Source of the DNA: Helianthus annuus
Lineage: Eukaryota > Streptophyta > Magnoliopsida > Asterales > Asteraceae
Assembly: GCF_002127325.2 (NCBI RefSeq)
Contig: NC_035439.2
Span: 3,877,770-3,941,769 of the forward strand
Length of the DNA stretch: 64,000 nt
Reading direction: 5' to 3'
In this document: positions 24,667 through 36,344 of the stretch, one piece after another
How positions within the stretch are numbered: position 1 is the stretch's first letter
Layout: each line of letters starts with the position of its first letter
Notes under the pieces: model-generated
Seen by the model: the letters and a program-made list of their open reading frames with translations, nothing else
Told to the model about the DNA's origin: nothing
Database searches by the model: none
Translations under genes and position numbers: made by a program

Positions 24667-27600
24667 TTAAGTTGCATGGTTTTCCCGGTTTTCCTGGGGT
24701 GTCACATCCTCCCCCCGTTGATCTGGAATTTCGTCCCGAAATTCCGTAGCTTCAGCCTCAGTAGTGGTCGTACCGTTTGCAAACAGTTGGGGATACTTTT
24801 GTTTCATCCGATCTTCACGCTCCCAGGTGAACTCTGGGCCGCGACGTGAGTTCCAACGAACTCGAACGAGAGGTATTCTAGTGCTCTTGAGGACCTTAAC
24901 ATCCCGGTCCGTGATTTCGACTGGTTCCTCGACGAATTTTAACTGTTCGTCGATCGTGAGTTCCTTCAGAGGAACTACGTGGGTCTCATCTGACAGATAT
25001 TTCTTCAGATTCGACACATGGAAAACGTTGTGAACTGCACCGAGTTCTGCTGGTAAGTTCAGTCTGTAGGCCACCTTGCCTATTTTCTCAATGATTTCGA
25101 ATGGTCCAACATATCGTGGGTTGAGTTTGCCTCGTTTACCAAAACGAACCACACCCTTCCAGGGTGAAACTTTGAGTAAAACCCGCTCCCCAACCTGGAG
25201 CTCAAGTGGTTTCCTGCCCTTATCGGCGTAGGCCTTCTGACGGTCACGGGCGGCCGCCATGCGTTGTCGTATTTGAGCAATCCGCTCAGTAGTGTCTACC
25301 ACATGTTCCGGACCTGTGATTTGACTATCCCCCACCTCTGCCCAACAAAGAGGTGACCGGCATTTACGTCCGTACAATGCCTCAAATGGAGCAGCTTTAA
25401 TGCTGGTGTGGTAGCTGTTATTGTATGAAAATTCCACAAGTGGCAGATGCTTTTCCCAGCTGTTGCCAAAGTCGATTACACATGCACGGAGCATGTCTTC
25501 TAAGGTCTGAATAGTGCGCTCGGACTGTCCGTCCGTCTGTGGGTGATACGCTGTGCTCATATCTAGACGTGAGCCAAAAGACTTGTGCATTGCCTGCCAC
25601 AGTTCCGAAGTAAAACGTGCATCTCGATCAGAGATGATAGAGGTGGGCACCCTGTGCCTCGAAACAACTTCCTTGAGGTATATCTCCGCTAGAGTGGAGA
25701 ATTTATCCGTTTCTTTAATTGCCAAGAAGTGTGCGGATTTCGTGAGTCGATCCACGATCACCCAAATAGTATCGTTTCCGCGTTGAGATCTGGGTAGGCC
25801 AGTAACGAAATCCATGGAAATTTGCTCCCATTTCCATTGTGGTATCTCTGGTTGCTGGAGTAGGCCTGAGGGTTTCTGATATTCTGTCTTGACTCGCGCA
25901 CAGGTCAAACACTTGCTGACGTAAGTTGCTATGTGGGCCTTCATGCTAGGCCACCAATACGTAGTTTTGATGTCGTGGTACATCTTATCCGAACCAGGGT
26001 GTACCGAGTAGCGAGATTTGTGTGCTTCATCCAACACAAGTTCTCGTAGGTTGCCATAGAGTGGGACCCAGATGCGTCCTGTCACGTAGTAAGCACCGTC
26101 TTCCTTCTGCTCTAAGCGTTGTCATGACCCGCGTAGGGCTTCGGCTCTTACGTTTTCCGGTTTCAGTGCTTCTATCTGAGCAGCTCGTATTTGCGAAGGT
26201 AGACTAGAATGGATCGTGAGTTGTAAAGCTCTTACGCGCTTAGGCACAGTGTCCTTTCAACTTAGGGCGTCGGCCACAACATTCGCCTTGCCCGGGTGAT
26301 ACCTGATGGAGCACTCGTAGTCATTTAGTAGCTCGACCCATCGTCGTTGCCGCATATTCAGTTCCTTCTGCTTGAATATGTGCTCTAGGCTCCTGTGGTC
26401 GGTGTAGATGGCGCACTTGGTTCCGTACAGGTAATGCCGCCATAGTTTAAGTGCGAAAACAACAGCTCCCAGCTCCAAATCGTGTGTAGTGTAGTTCTTC
26501 TCGTGAACTTTGAGTTGTCGTGAGGCGTAGGCTATGACTTTATCTCGTTGCATCAATACACAACCAAGACCTTGAATTGATGCATCACAGTAAACCACAA
26601 AATCGTCTGTGCCCTCTGGCAATGAAAGGATAGGTGCACTACAAAGTCTATCCTTTAGATGCTGAAAAGCTAACTCTTGTGCATTTCCCCAATGATAAAC
26701 AACGCCTTTCTGCGTTAGCGAGGTGAGAGGCTGCGCGATCTTAGAAAAATCATTAATGAATCTCCTGTAGTAACCTGCCAATCCCAAGAATTGGCGAATT
26801 TCCTTTGGTGTACGAGGTGCAGGCCAGTTCTTAATAGAGTCTACCTTGGATGGATCAACGTGAATCCCATCCTTGTTTACCACGTGGCCTAGGAAATGGA
26901 CCTCACGAAGCCAGAAGTCGCATTTCGAGAACTTCGCGTAAAGCTGTTCTGTTCGAAGGAGTTCCAGAATAAGTCGTAGATGCTGTTCGTGCTCCTCTTT
27001 ACTCTTAGAATAAATCAGGATGTCGTCGATGAAGACTATAACGAATTTGTCCAGATAGGGCTTGCACACTCGATTCATCAAGTCCATAAAAACTGCGGGT
27101 GCGTTCGTCAGCCCAAACGGCATGACCAAAAACTCATAGTGCCCATATCGAGTCCTAAAGGCTGTCTTAGAGACATCCTCTTCTCGAACTCTCAGCTGGT
27201 GATATCCCGATCTCAGATCAATCTTTGAGTAGTAGCTCGACCCCTGCAACTGGTCGAACAAGTCGTCAATGCGCGGTAGAGGATAACGGTTCTTCACAGT
27301 CACCTTGTTGAGTTCACGATAGTCGATACACATTCTGAAGGTACCGTCCTTCTTCTTCACAAATAGTACTGGGGCTCCCCAAGGCGATGAGCTAGGACGA
27401 ATGAAACCCTTATCCAAGAGTTCTTGTAGTTGCGTGGAGAGTTCTTCCAATTCTGATGGAGCTAAACGATAAGGTGCACGGGCTATAGGCGCAGCTCCAG
27501 GAGCTAATTCAATCTGAAACTCGACTTGGCGATGGGGTGGAAGACCAGGTAATTCCTCAGGGAATACCTCAGGATAGTCACGTACAACTGGAAAATCTTC

Positions 27601-29214
27601 TAGCTTCTTCTCTTTCTCTGTGATGCCAGTAACGAGAGCCAAAACTGCAATGTGGCCCTTTCGTAAGCACTTCTGGGCTTTAAGAAGAGAGATGATGTTC
27701 TCAACAGCACTCCTCTTGTCGCCACGAATCAGGAGAGGTTCATTACCAAAACCAGGAATACGAACGATCTTCTCGTTGCAAAGGATCTCTGCTCGATGTT
27801 GGGATAACCAATCCATCCCAATGACAACGTCGAAACTACCCAAGACGATAGGGATAAGGTCAATAGAGAAGGTCTGGTTAGCGAGAATAAGTTGGCAACC
27901 TTTGACTACGTGTGAGGCCTCCAAACTCTTACCATTGGCTAGCTCTACAGTGTGCTTGGTGTTCAGGGGGGTTGGAATACGCTTAAGCATTCGACTAACT
28001 TCTAGTGACACATAGCTAGTATCGGCGCCTGAATCAAATAAAACTGTAACATAAAAGTCGTCGAGAAGGAACTTACCCGTCACCACATTGGGATCATTCC
28101 TTGCTTCACCTTGACCAATCACGAACACTCGTCCCTTGGCACCATTGTTGTTGTGGTTCCCATTGTTACCATTCCCCTGATTGTTGTTGTTGTTGTTGTT
28201 CTGGTTCAGTTGGGGACAATCTTTCTTGAAGTGGCCTTCAGCTCCACACTGAAAGCATCCTTTGTTGTTACCCTGTTGTTGTCGCTGGTTCTGTTGAGGT
28301 TGCTGACGATTCTGGTTGGCGGGGTATGCGCTCCTACAATCCTTTGCAACATGACCAGGCTTGTTGCACCGATGACAGTTGCCCCTGGTGCATGGCCCAC
28401 TGTGGTGTAGGTTGCAGCGATTGCATTTGGGGTGATTCCCCTTGTACCCACCATGACTTTGTCCACCAGACGATTGCTGACTGGGGCTCTTGTGGTCGTC
28501 AGTCTTTCTCTGCTGAGACTGAGATTGCACAGAAGTTGAACCCTTGCTTGAAGTTCCATCCCATTTCCGTTTGCTGTCACTAGAGGTACCCGAAGTAGTT
28601 GCAGCACCTATGCGCTTTGGTAACTTGTTCTGCTCCACCGCCTGATCAGTGAGACGGTGAGCCAACTGAACAACCTGCTGGATAGTAGTCAAGTTTGCTG
28701 AAGTCACATGACTTTGGATCTCTGGCACCAAGCCCTTGAGATAGAGTTCAATTCGCTTATACGGAAGGTCCACCATAGTAGGACACAACAAGGCAAGCTC
28801 ATGCGATCTCTTAGTATACGCCTCAATCTCTGACCCCGTCATCTTGAGGTTGTAGAACTCGTCTTCCAACTTATGGATGTCATCGCGACTGCAGTATTCC
28901 TCCCTGATCATTTCCTTGAAAGTTTCCCATGGGGTGGCGTTGGCAGCAACCAACCCCAGCATTTGCACTTGAGCATTCCACCACGTGAGGGCCAAACCCT
29001 CGAGAGTACCAGTAGCATACTTCACCCTGCGCGCTTCAGGGCATTCACACATTTCGAACACAGATTCTAGTTTCTCAAACCAGTGGAGGAGACCTACTGC
29101 TCCTTCAGTTCCGCTAAAAGTAGTGGGTCGGCAGTCCATAAAGGTCTTAAAAGTGCACACCGGTGCCTGAGCATGTTGACCTAAGGTAGGTGAAAGAAAG
29201 ACAGAGTTTAACAC
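24667..29214 (-). pseudogene. Ty3/gypsy gag-pol polyprotein with two nonsense mutations
   Basis: One reading frame from the ATG at 29214 to the stop at 24667, broken by two TGA codons in the 26086-26260 linker between RNase H and integrase. Domains in order: gag capsid; zinc knuckles ([28 protein letters not shown]); aspartic protease ([12 protein letters not shown]); reverse transcriptase (FIDDILIYS); RNase H ([14 protein letters not shown]); integrase with HHCC zinc finger, DDE core and a C-terminal chromodomain-like tail. Both TGAs align with CGA in the related element at the right of the window or with the expected Arg, so C-to-T change is the likely cause. Otherwise the frame is open, so the copy is young. 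Not functional as it stands. Confidence 0.9.
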
Positions 29215-29456
29215 AAAGGTTGGTTCACGAGAGTAGGATCCTAAAGATCCTAGAATAAGTTCGGACTGCAGGATATACCTCCTGCGTATGCAGCTGCGAG
29301 TGCTGCGGCAACTCGTTCGTTGATCAAAGCCGTCAACTGGGCTTGTGTCATGTTAACGCGTCCAGACATGATTCTTCATAACAAGAGTAATACGAGTGAG
29401 AGAGGTTCGCGAAAGTACGATAGTAGGATAGAGTAAGCACGCACGTCTTCAAACAC

Positions 29457-29553
29457 AGTAGTTATACTAATCAAGCATACCATGAGCAATGTACTATATA
29501 ACTAGCAAGTAGTTATACTAATCAAGCATACCATGAGCAATGTTCGGACTGCA
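29457..29553. repeat. Duplicated filler at the right retroelement junction
   Basis: A 36-bp stretch (29457-29492) is repeated at 29508-29543. It is followed at once by ttcggactgca, an 11-mer also present in the leader at 29260-29270. Two adjacent short copies of nearby sequence at the break suggest repair with template switching. Confidence 0.75.
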
Positions 29554-30448
29554 AGTTTTGTGGGGTTTTAGAGAGAGGAAGGTTCTGGAGCATGCAAGAT
29601 CTACACGGTGTGTTTTTTTTGTGTTTTGTTTGATTATTTTATTTATTGTGTGGATTAGAAAATGGATTAGATTTGTCTTGTTATGGAAGATAACTGAAGA
29701 AGATGACTGGAGCTGGGAATCTTTCTTCCTTTGAAGCGAGTGTAGGAGGGTCTTATGGTGGTTTAGAGTGGATGGTTGATGGTGGTTAAGAGTGGATGGC
29801 TGATGGTGGTGGTGAGAGGGAGAACTAAAGAGGGGGTGGGGGTAATGGATTTTATATGTTTAATTTTTTTTATTGTGTTGAACGGGAAAAGACAATAATG
29901 CCCTTATATGCAAGTGACATGCTATATTTAACTTAAAAGTTTAACGTTGTTAGTGCTAAAGGATCTAAGGTGTAATGAGTTTTACAAAAAAAGGACCGTG
30001 GGTGTTATTATTGAAGTTAAAGGTCATCCATTGCAATTTGGTACAAACATAAAGGACGAAAAATGTAATTTTTCCTTATAATAATGACAACTATTGCTTG
30101 TTCACCGACAACAATTTCAACCTTACAAAATTCTCATTAGTAATTCAATTTTTTCACATATTGGTCTTTAATGGACCCTGACTAACAGAACTCTAACGCC
30201 GTTAGTCTCCGATCACCAGAAAAACGTTTTTCGTCGGAAAAAAAGTTCCTAAAGGTCCGATCTATGGTTACAAACAGGTTTGGGACGAAAACTTTGAGTT
30301 TTCCGGCCAAAATGTTGAGTTTTCCAGCCAAAATAAAGTTTTCCGACGAAAAAATATTTTTTTCGACGACCTTAATAATTGGGCCTTTTACTATAAAATG
30401 TTTCTAAAGGTTCGTAATAAGGTTACAAAAAAGTTTGAGACGAGAAAG

Positions 30449-31446
30449 TAGGGATGATATCGGTACGATACTGGTACCGTAAATACCATTACTGAAATTG
30501 AGGAAATGTGGATACCGATTACCGTATCGTATTTATAGATTTGGTACCGGTACGGTACCGATATTTCAGTAATTTACCACATTGGTACCGCTTTGGTGTC
30601 ATCCATTGTTTTACCTGAAAAAATATCATTTGCAACCCATCCATCCATTATTAACTAAATTAGAGTAATATATAGAAGAATATAAACAAACTGTAAACAT
30701 ATTAAGTAGTCAAAAAAAATCAAAAGATAAACATCCATATGTTCGACTTTTAACATCCAAATTCCAGCATGTCTAAAAAAACATCATAATTGATTAAAAA
30801 TAACCAAACAAAAGAAATTTGATATTGGTTTAATCTCGTTAATCGCTTTGCATTTTCCCTTTTCCTCTTTCGTTTTGCATATTTATCGCATCTTCAATCT
30901 CTGTAGAAAATCAAGAAAGAAAGTTAATAAATATTATTTGACAACCAAACCATTGAATAAATAAGAACTATTTTACCTATGGCAATTTCGTCATCCTTTA
31001 AAATATCATCTATGTCATCAATAATCAGCTTTCTTGATTTTCTCACCCAATCTTGAGTGCAAACCAAAGCTTCAACAATATTACTTGACAATCTTGTTCT
31101 ATACGCGTCTAGGACACAACCGCTCGTACTAAACGCCGACTTGGACGCAACGGTGGAAATTTGAATTGCTAAAATATCTAATAATTAAATAGACAATTTT
31201 AATAAACAAAATTAACGTAACAAAAAAATGAAAAAGAAGCTTGAAAAGATAAAAACATTTTACCTATTAGAATTCATTATTATATTTGGTATTAATACCG
31301 GTATTTACCGAAAAATACCGGTACCGATACTGTTTTTTACCGATACCGAATTTCAAAAAATCTATTACCAATAACGGTACTGTTTATGATCGGTACGGTA
31401 CGACATCGGTACGGTACCGGTATTTCGGTAAAAAATTTCATCCCTA
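30449..31446 (-). mobile_element. Deleted hAT transposon
   Basis: 998 bp with ends TAGGGATGA and TTCATCCCTA, subterminal repeats of ggtaccg/cggtacc words at both sides, and imperfect 8-bp flanks (cgagaaag 30441-30448, agaaaaag 31447-31454, 6 of 8 matching). It keeps one transposase exon on the minus strand. Confidence 0.75.
30977..31168 (-). pseudogene. hAT transposase C-terminal (dimerisation) exon
   Basis: An open exon of 192 nt on the minus strand with GT-AG borders. It encodes the hallmark ISTVASKSAFSTSG and LVCTQDWVR motifs of the hAT C-terminal dimerisation region. The N-terminal BED finger and catalytic domain are missing, so the element cannot make a transposase. Confidence 0.8.
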
Positions 31447-31619
31447 AGAAAAAGTTGAGTTTTCTGCCCAAAAAGGAGTTTTCCGACCAAAACGACTGGA
31501 GACTAACGACGTTAGGGTTCTGTTAGCCAGGGTCCATTGAAGACCAATATGTGAAAAGAGGGCACTACAAGTGGGAGTTTTTGAAGTTGGGACCGTTGCC
31601 GGCCCAACGGGCAATAGTT

Positions 31620-32605
31620 AGGATTATTAAAATCCATTATTCATTTCTTTTATAACTATTGTTAAGCACTCCCATATTGTGGCGGGGTAAAACCATGTCA
31701 AATAGCATCAATGTCACACCACCGCGAGCGACCATCAACACTGAATTTGCGGCATGTTAATGCGAAGAAATTAGATCAAAATGTAAAACATGGAAAATAA
31801 TAACTAAGTCGATCTAAGACCCACACGTTATGGCGAACCTGCTAAATGAGAAAAAAAATAAACGACGTAAAACGTTGAACCACAAGCACATTGCGTCCTG
31901 TTAACTCGTAAAACTTAGAACGAAACGTAAAAATGTTGAATCACACACGCATGTTGCACTGTGTTAACTCGCAAAATTAGAAAGAAGTGTAAAACAAAAA
32001 ATTTGCGAAAGATGAAAAATATAGGGAACCAAAGTTGAAAGTAAAAAAAGCTGTAAGGTTAAATTGGAAAAGATAAAAAGTTTTGGGTTAAAGTAAAAAA
32101 TTCAAATAATTTTGGGTTAAAAGTAATTTATCAAATACTTTTGGACAAAAGTAAAAAAATCAAATTTATTTTGAAAAACTCCTTAAGCATTATCTACAAC
32201 ACCTATATGTTAATTTCTTGTTCATTTTATTTATAGTTTCCTCAAAATTACTATTCTATTAGGCATTAGCCTAAATAAAGTTTTATTTATTGTTTTTTGG
32301 TTTTATGTATATCATTATGTGTAAAAAATACAAAAATATAAACTTTTTTAAAACAAACGAGCCTGCTCGAGCTTTTGACGAGCCAAACGCGATCCCAATT
32401 TTCCAGCTCATTAAGAAAAAATGAGTTAGCTCGGCTTGATTCGATTTTTTAAACAAGCCGAGTCTGAGCCCACCTGGTTCGGTTCGGCCCGCCTCGTTTA
32501 CGGCCTTAATTATCTATATTTTTGGTTGGTCTACAACTCTATATTTTGACTTAAATTTCTAATTTTTAGCAAATGACTAGGATCAAATATAATACGTATT
32601 CATAA
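31620..32605. other. AT-rich spacer with a decayed hAT-MITE fragment
   Basis: Mostly unassigned AT-rich sequence. Around 32345-32510, words such as acgagcctgctcgagct and ggttcggcccgcctcgttta resemble a degraded copy of the TAGGGGTGCAAACGAGCC family seen intact at 40895-41352. Confidence 0.4.
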
Positions 32606-33269
32606 TCTATACATATAATAAAAGAAACCATTTTCGGGACACTTGTCATCATATTAGGCCATGTGTTATAGATAATTATTATTTAGTTTAATTAATCTCT
32701 TTTAATTAATTATAGATAATCATCCTATTAAATTATTTAGTTTAATCTCTTATAGATAATTATTATTTAGTTTAATTTTAATTTAATCTCTTCTAGAAAA
32801 AAGTTCATAATTATTTATTAACGAAACATATTTTTTTAATAAATTATCTAACCATAAATTTTAAAATTCGTTTGATGAAAAGGGAACACACTCAAATATC
32901 TTATTTATTTATTATGAGGATTTTAATTATTGTCTATTAGTTTATTTTTAGAAATTTATACATAGTTAGGTTCAATATTTGTTTTGTCATATTGTTATTA
33001 TTAAATTAAATATATAACTTGATTGTTTGTACTTAGGTTCTTAATCTGTTTGTCATATTATTATAACTAATATATTTATTTTTGTATCATTTTCAAAGAT
33101 TACATGTTTCTTTGATGAATTTTATAATAGTAACATACATCATCTTTATATTAACTCATTTATGTCAATTTGGTATATAAACGTCTCCATCTTTGGTTTG
33201 CATTTACAAGAAATTTTATTATATAGTTTAGATTGTTCAACCCGTGTAACACACGGGGAACTAACCTAG
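32606..33269 (+). mobile_element. Non-autonomous Helitron
   Basis: Starts TCTATACATATAATAAAAG directly after an A and ends CTAG before a T, i.e. inserted between A and T. A hairpin (CCCGTGT-aac-ACACGGG, 33241-33257) sits 8 bases before the terminal CTAG. These three features define Helitrons. It is 664 bp with no Rep/helicase, and ends about 240 bp upstream of the PPR gene's ATG. Confidence 0.8.
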
Positions 33270-33510
33270 TTATTTTTATATACGTTTTCAGTTGTTCTAT
33301 ATTTTAAACATATTTTTTTTTTCCGAAATACCGCCACATCGATGTCGAGGCAATTTACTAGTAACCACTACTTAGGCCCAACAATCTTGACCCAAATATG
33401 TAAATTTGGCCCTGATCTAGACACTAACAATCTTTATGCTTTAGGGGTCAGAAACTCTCAAGACTACAGGAACAAGCACAAGCAACCACCACCAGCAACA
33501 ACCGTTGTAG

Positions 33511-35634
33511 ATGAACCAAACATCACTCAGACCCTTACAAGATTTTACCCATTTACTCAAAACATGCATATCCACTCGAGATCTCTTCACCGGAAAAACC
33601 CTCCACACAATCTACATCAAACACCTCATCCCCCATTCCACCTATCTCTCCAACCACTTCATCCTCTTATACTCCAAATGCCGCCGTATATCCGCCGCCC
33701 ACACCACCTTCAACACTATCCCACACCCAAACATATTCACCTTCAACACCATCATCTCAGCCTACGCTAAAGAGTCCCAACCCCACATTGCCCACCAACT
33801 GTTCGACCAAATTCCCCAACCAGATATCGTGTCTTACAACACCCTTATTGCAGCCTATGCTGACCGCGGTGAAACCCGGCCTGCGATCGACTTGTTTGTT
33901 GAAATGCGTGAGCTTGGGTTTGATATGGATGGGTTTACATTCTCTGCTGCTGTTACTGCAGCTTGTAAGGATGTTAAATTGATTTGTCAGCTTCATAAGT
34001 TGGCGATTTCGGGTGGGTTTATCTCTTATAGTTCGGTTAATAATAGTCTAATTAGTTACTATAGTAAGAATGGGTTGTTGGGTGAGGCTGAATGTGTTTT
34101 TGAGCATATGGGTGGGAACAAAGATGAGGTGACATGGAATTCGATGATCGTGGCGTATAGCCAGCATCGAGAAGGGTTAAAGGCGCTTTCTTTGTACTGG
34201 GAAATGGTTTGTTTAGACTTAACTGTTGATATATTTACTTTAGCTAGCGTGTTAACCGCGTTTACCTGTTTGGAAGATTTACGCGGTGGGATTCAGTTTC
34301 ATTGTCAGTTAATCAAGAAAGGGTTTAATCAGAATACTCATGTGGGAAGCGGTTTAATTGATTTGTATTCGAAATGCGGTGGGGGTATGTTGGATTGCGA
34401 GAAAGTGTTTGCGGAGATTGTTGAACCGGATTTGGTTTTGTGGAACACTATGGTTTCGGGGTATTCGCAGAACGATGATCTGTCGGAAGAGGCTTTATGT
34501 TGTTTTAAACAAATGCAACGCGAAGGTTACCGTCCGGATGATTGTACGTTCGTTTGTGTCATTAGTGCAAGCTCTAATCTTTCGTCACCGAATCAAGGAA
34601 AGCAAATTCATTGTCTTGCGTTGAAATCCGATATCCCGTCGAATAGAATCTCTGTGAATAATGCTCTAATCACCATGTACTCGAAGTGTGGAAATTTGAA
34701 AGATGCACGAAAAGTGTTCGATAAAATGCCGGAACACAATACGGTTACTTTCAATTCTTTGATCACTGGTTATGCACAACATGGTTTTCCGATGGAAGCA
34801 TTGCATCTTTTTGACCGCATGCTTGAAACAAACGTAACCCCTACGAGTATCACGTTTATATCAATCCTGTCTGCGTGTGCACACACGGGAAAAGTGAAGG
34901 AAGGAAGAGAACATTTTCGCTTAATGACGGATAAATTTGGTATCGAACCGGAGGAAGAACACTTTTCCTGTATGATTGACCTTTTGGGCCGAGCGGGTCA
35001 ACTCGAGGAAGCTGAACGACTCATCGAGTCAATGCCGTTCAACCCCGGGACCGTAGGATGGGGTGCTTTACTCGGATCGTGTAGAACTCATGGGAATTTG
35101 GAACTAGCGGTTAAAGCAGCCGAACAATGTCTCCTTCTCGATCCTTCTAACGCAGCCCCATATGTGATTCTTGCACACATGTATGCGAAAGCTAACAAAT
35201 GGGAAGAAGTGGCAACGGTTCGAAAGCGTATGAGAAACAACGGAGTGAAAAAGAATCCGGGTTGTAGTTGGATCGAAATAAACAAGAAGATTCACGTGTT
35301 TGTTGCAGAAGATAGCTCGCACCCAATGTTGAATGAGATTAATAACTATTGGGAAAATTTGTTAAAGAAGATGAAGCAAGTGGGATACGTGCCCGATGTG
35401 GTTAGAGATGATGAAAACGCGCGGCATAGTGAAAAACTAGCCGTTGTGTTTGGGTTGTTATCGACTAAAGATGGGGAACCTCTTTATGTGGTGAAGAATT
35501 TGAGAATATGTAATGATTGTCATAACGCGATCAAGATCATATCGGGTTTGACTCGAAGGGAGATTACGGTAAGAGATGCTCGCAGGTTCCATTGTTTTAA
35601 AGATGGACGATGTTCGTGTGGAGATTATTGGTGA
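33511..35634 (+). CDS. PPR protein, PLS class with DYW deaminase domain
   Basis: Intronless, 707 residues. A string of about a dozen P/L/S pentatricopeptide repeats (e.g. [61 protein letters not shown]) is followed by E/E+ motifs and a complete DYW domain. HSEK (His at residue 639) and CNDCH provide the zinc and catalytic residues, and the protein ends CSCGDYW. Known for the family: sequence-specific C-to-U editing of organellar transcripts, with the DYW domain as the cytidine deaminase. An organelle target peptide is not obvious by eye. From memory it resembles Arabidopsis At3g49710, including the MNQT start and RDLFTGK; that orthology should be checked. The Helitron just upstream lies in its promoter region. 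Confidence 0.94.
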   Translation: MNQTSLRPLQDFTHLLKTCISTRDLFTGKTLHTIYIKHLIPHSTYLSNHFILLYSKCRRISAAHTTFNTIPHPNIFTFNTIISAYAKESQPHIAHQLFDQIPQPDIVSYNTLIAAYADRGETRPAIDLFVEMRELGFDMDGFTFSAAVTAACKDVKLICQLHKLAISGGFISYSSVNNSLISYYSKNGLLGEAECVFEHMGGNKDEVTWNSMIVAYSQHREGLKALSLYWEMVCLDLTVDIFTLASVLTAFTCLEDLRGGIQFHCQLIKKGFNQNTHVGSGLIDLYSKCGGGMLDCEKVFAEIVEPDLVLWNTMVSGYSQNDDLSEEALCCFKQMQREGYRPDDCTFVCVISASSNLSSPNQGKQIHCLALKSDIPSNRISVNNALITMYSKCGNLKDARKVFDKMPEHNTVTFNSLITGYAQHGFPMEALHLFDRMLETNVTPTSITFISILSACAHTGKVKEGREHFRLMTDKFGIEPEEEHFSCMIDLLGRAGQLEEAERLIESMPFNPGTVGWGALLGSCRTHGNLELAVKAAEQCLLLDPSNAAPYVILAHMYAKANKWEEVATVRKRMRNNGVKKNPGCSWIEINKKIHVFVAEDSSHPMLNEINNYWENLLKKMKQVGYVPDVVRDDENARHSEKLAVVFGLLSTKDGEPLYVVKNLRICNDCHNAIKIISGLTRREITVRDARRFHCFKDGRCSCGDYW

Positions 35635-35639
35635 AAAAG

Positions 35640-35851
35640 TATACATTGACTGACCTAAACAGTGTCGATGTGCATTGGTTTAATGTAATCTGCTTGACTG
35701 TATCAAAGTAGACCTTGCAAGTTTAACCCAAATATTTAAAAATGGGTTTATCTGGGCTTTTAATATTAGGTTGTGGGCTGTATATTACTTTCGCTAGGGT
35801 TTGATGATTCTTGTAAGAGGAAAAATGGTTATGAAAGAGATGTGATGGTAA
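35640..35851. other. 3' flank of the PPR gene
   Basis: Short downstream spacer with no feature apart from a TAA used as target site by the next element. Confidence 0.4.
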
Positions 35852-36147
35852 GGCTGGTGGGTGTGAGGGCGCCACCCTGCCACCTCAGCCTCCATAGTGC
35901 CCCCAGGGCTCCATCGTCCACACCGCCGTAATTAAAGGGGGGGGGGGGGGCGCCATCATACTTCCGCCAGCATGTTAACGAGCAAAGGGGGGGCTCCATC
36001 GACGTTGATTAGCTTTAAAGGGGGGGCGCTATAAAGCCCCTAGCCACACCCTCCACACCCTACAATTTAAAGGAGGGGGCTTTAAAGCTCTTGTGTGACG
36101 TGGCGGTGAGGTGGCGTGATAAAGCCCCTAGCCACACCCTCCAGCCT
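35852..36147. mobile_element. PIF/Harbinger-type MITE
   Basis: A 296-bp element with ends GGCTGGTGGGTGTGAGGG and complement GGCTGGAGGGTGTGGCTAG, and 3-bp target duplication TAA (35849-35851, 36148-36150). G-rich runs (up to 12 G) occur at 35938-35950. The ends resemble the Harbinger remnant at 51196, which may be its autonomous relative. Confidence 0.75.
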
Positions 36148-36150
36148 AAT

Positions 36151-36306
36151 GATGAACTTGCAAGACAAAGGCTGCGGCTATTGCGATAAGGGTTTAGATT
36201 TTTATCGATTTCTTCATCTGCCAAGCTTCCGAGGTTTGATTTTTCTTTTCTTACTTCGACTTCCAATGATTTACAGATTTAGGATACTTGTTTTGAAAGA
36301 TTTGGT

Positions 36307-36344
<38 letters not shown>

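Larger units (their letters stand above)
20910..29543 (-). mobile_element. Circularly permuted single-LTR Ty3/gypsy segment
   Basis: Read on the minus strand the order is: leader (29512), gag, protease, RT, RNase H, integrase (to 24667), polypurine tract, one LTR (24605-22136), primer-binding site (22132-22120), leader, gag again, cut at 20910. There is one LTR, and the unit starts and ends in its middle. About 1,062 bp of leader plus gag is present at both ends (20910-21971 and 28451-29512, constant offset 7,541). No 5-bp target duplication flanks it. Short local duplications occur at both junctions. The C-terminal [12 protein letters not shown]...YPQLF region resembles the chromodomain of Tekay/Del-type chromoviruses (inference). 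Confidence 0.8.
16636..30075. mobile_element. Outer MULE-type element carrying nested insertions
   Basis: Terminal inverted repeats of roughly 200 bp start GGATAAATTACATTTTTCG (left) and GGAAAAATTACATTTTTCG (complement of right). They are flanked by a perfect 9-bp target duplication TTATAATAA (16627-16635 and 30076-30084). Without the nested insertions the element itself is only about 1 kb (16636-16844, about 20670-20909, 29544-30075) and shows no transposase, so it is non-autonomous. It now houses a second MULE, a solo LTR and a retrotransposon segment. Confidence 0.87.
30089..31619. mobile_element. Inverted-repeat element hosting a hAT remnant
   Basis: The left 100 or so bp (aactattgcttgttc..., then tttcacatattggtcttta at about 30153) pair with the complement of the right end (aactattgcccgttggg..., same internal words at about 31530-31555). 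The element begins right beside the outer MULE's target duplication. No clear target duplication of its own was found, so its class is open; MULE-like is likely from the long inverted repeats. Confidence 0.6.

Noticed and set aside
20910..29543. Two ordinary full retrotransposons in tandem
   Set aside because: Only one LTR and one pol are present and both outer ends break in the leader or gag, so two complete elements cannot be drawn.
33342..33770. 142-codon plus frame overlapping the PPR start
   Set aside because: Out of frame with the PPR gene; His/Pro-rich translation of PPR coding DNA.
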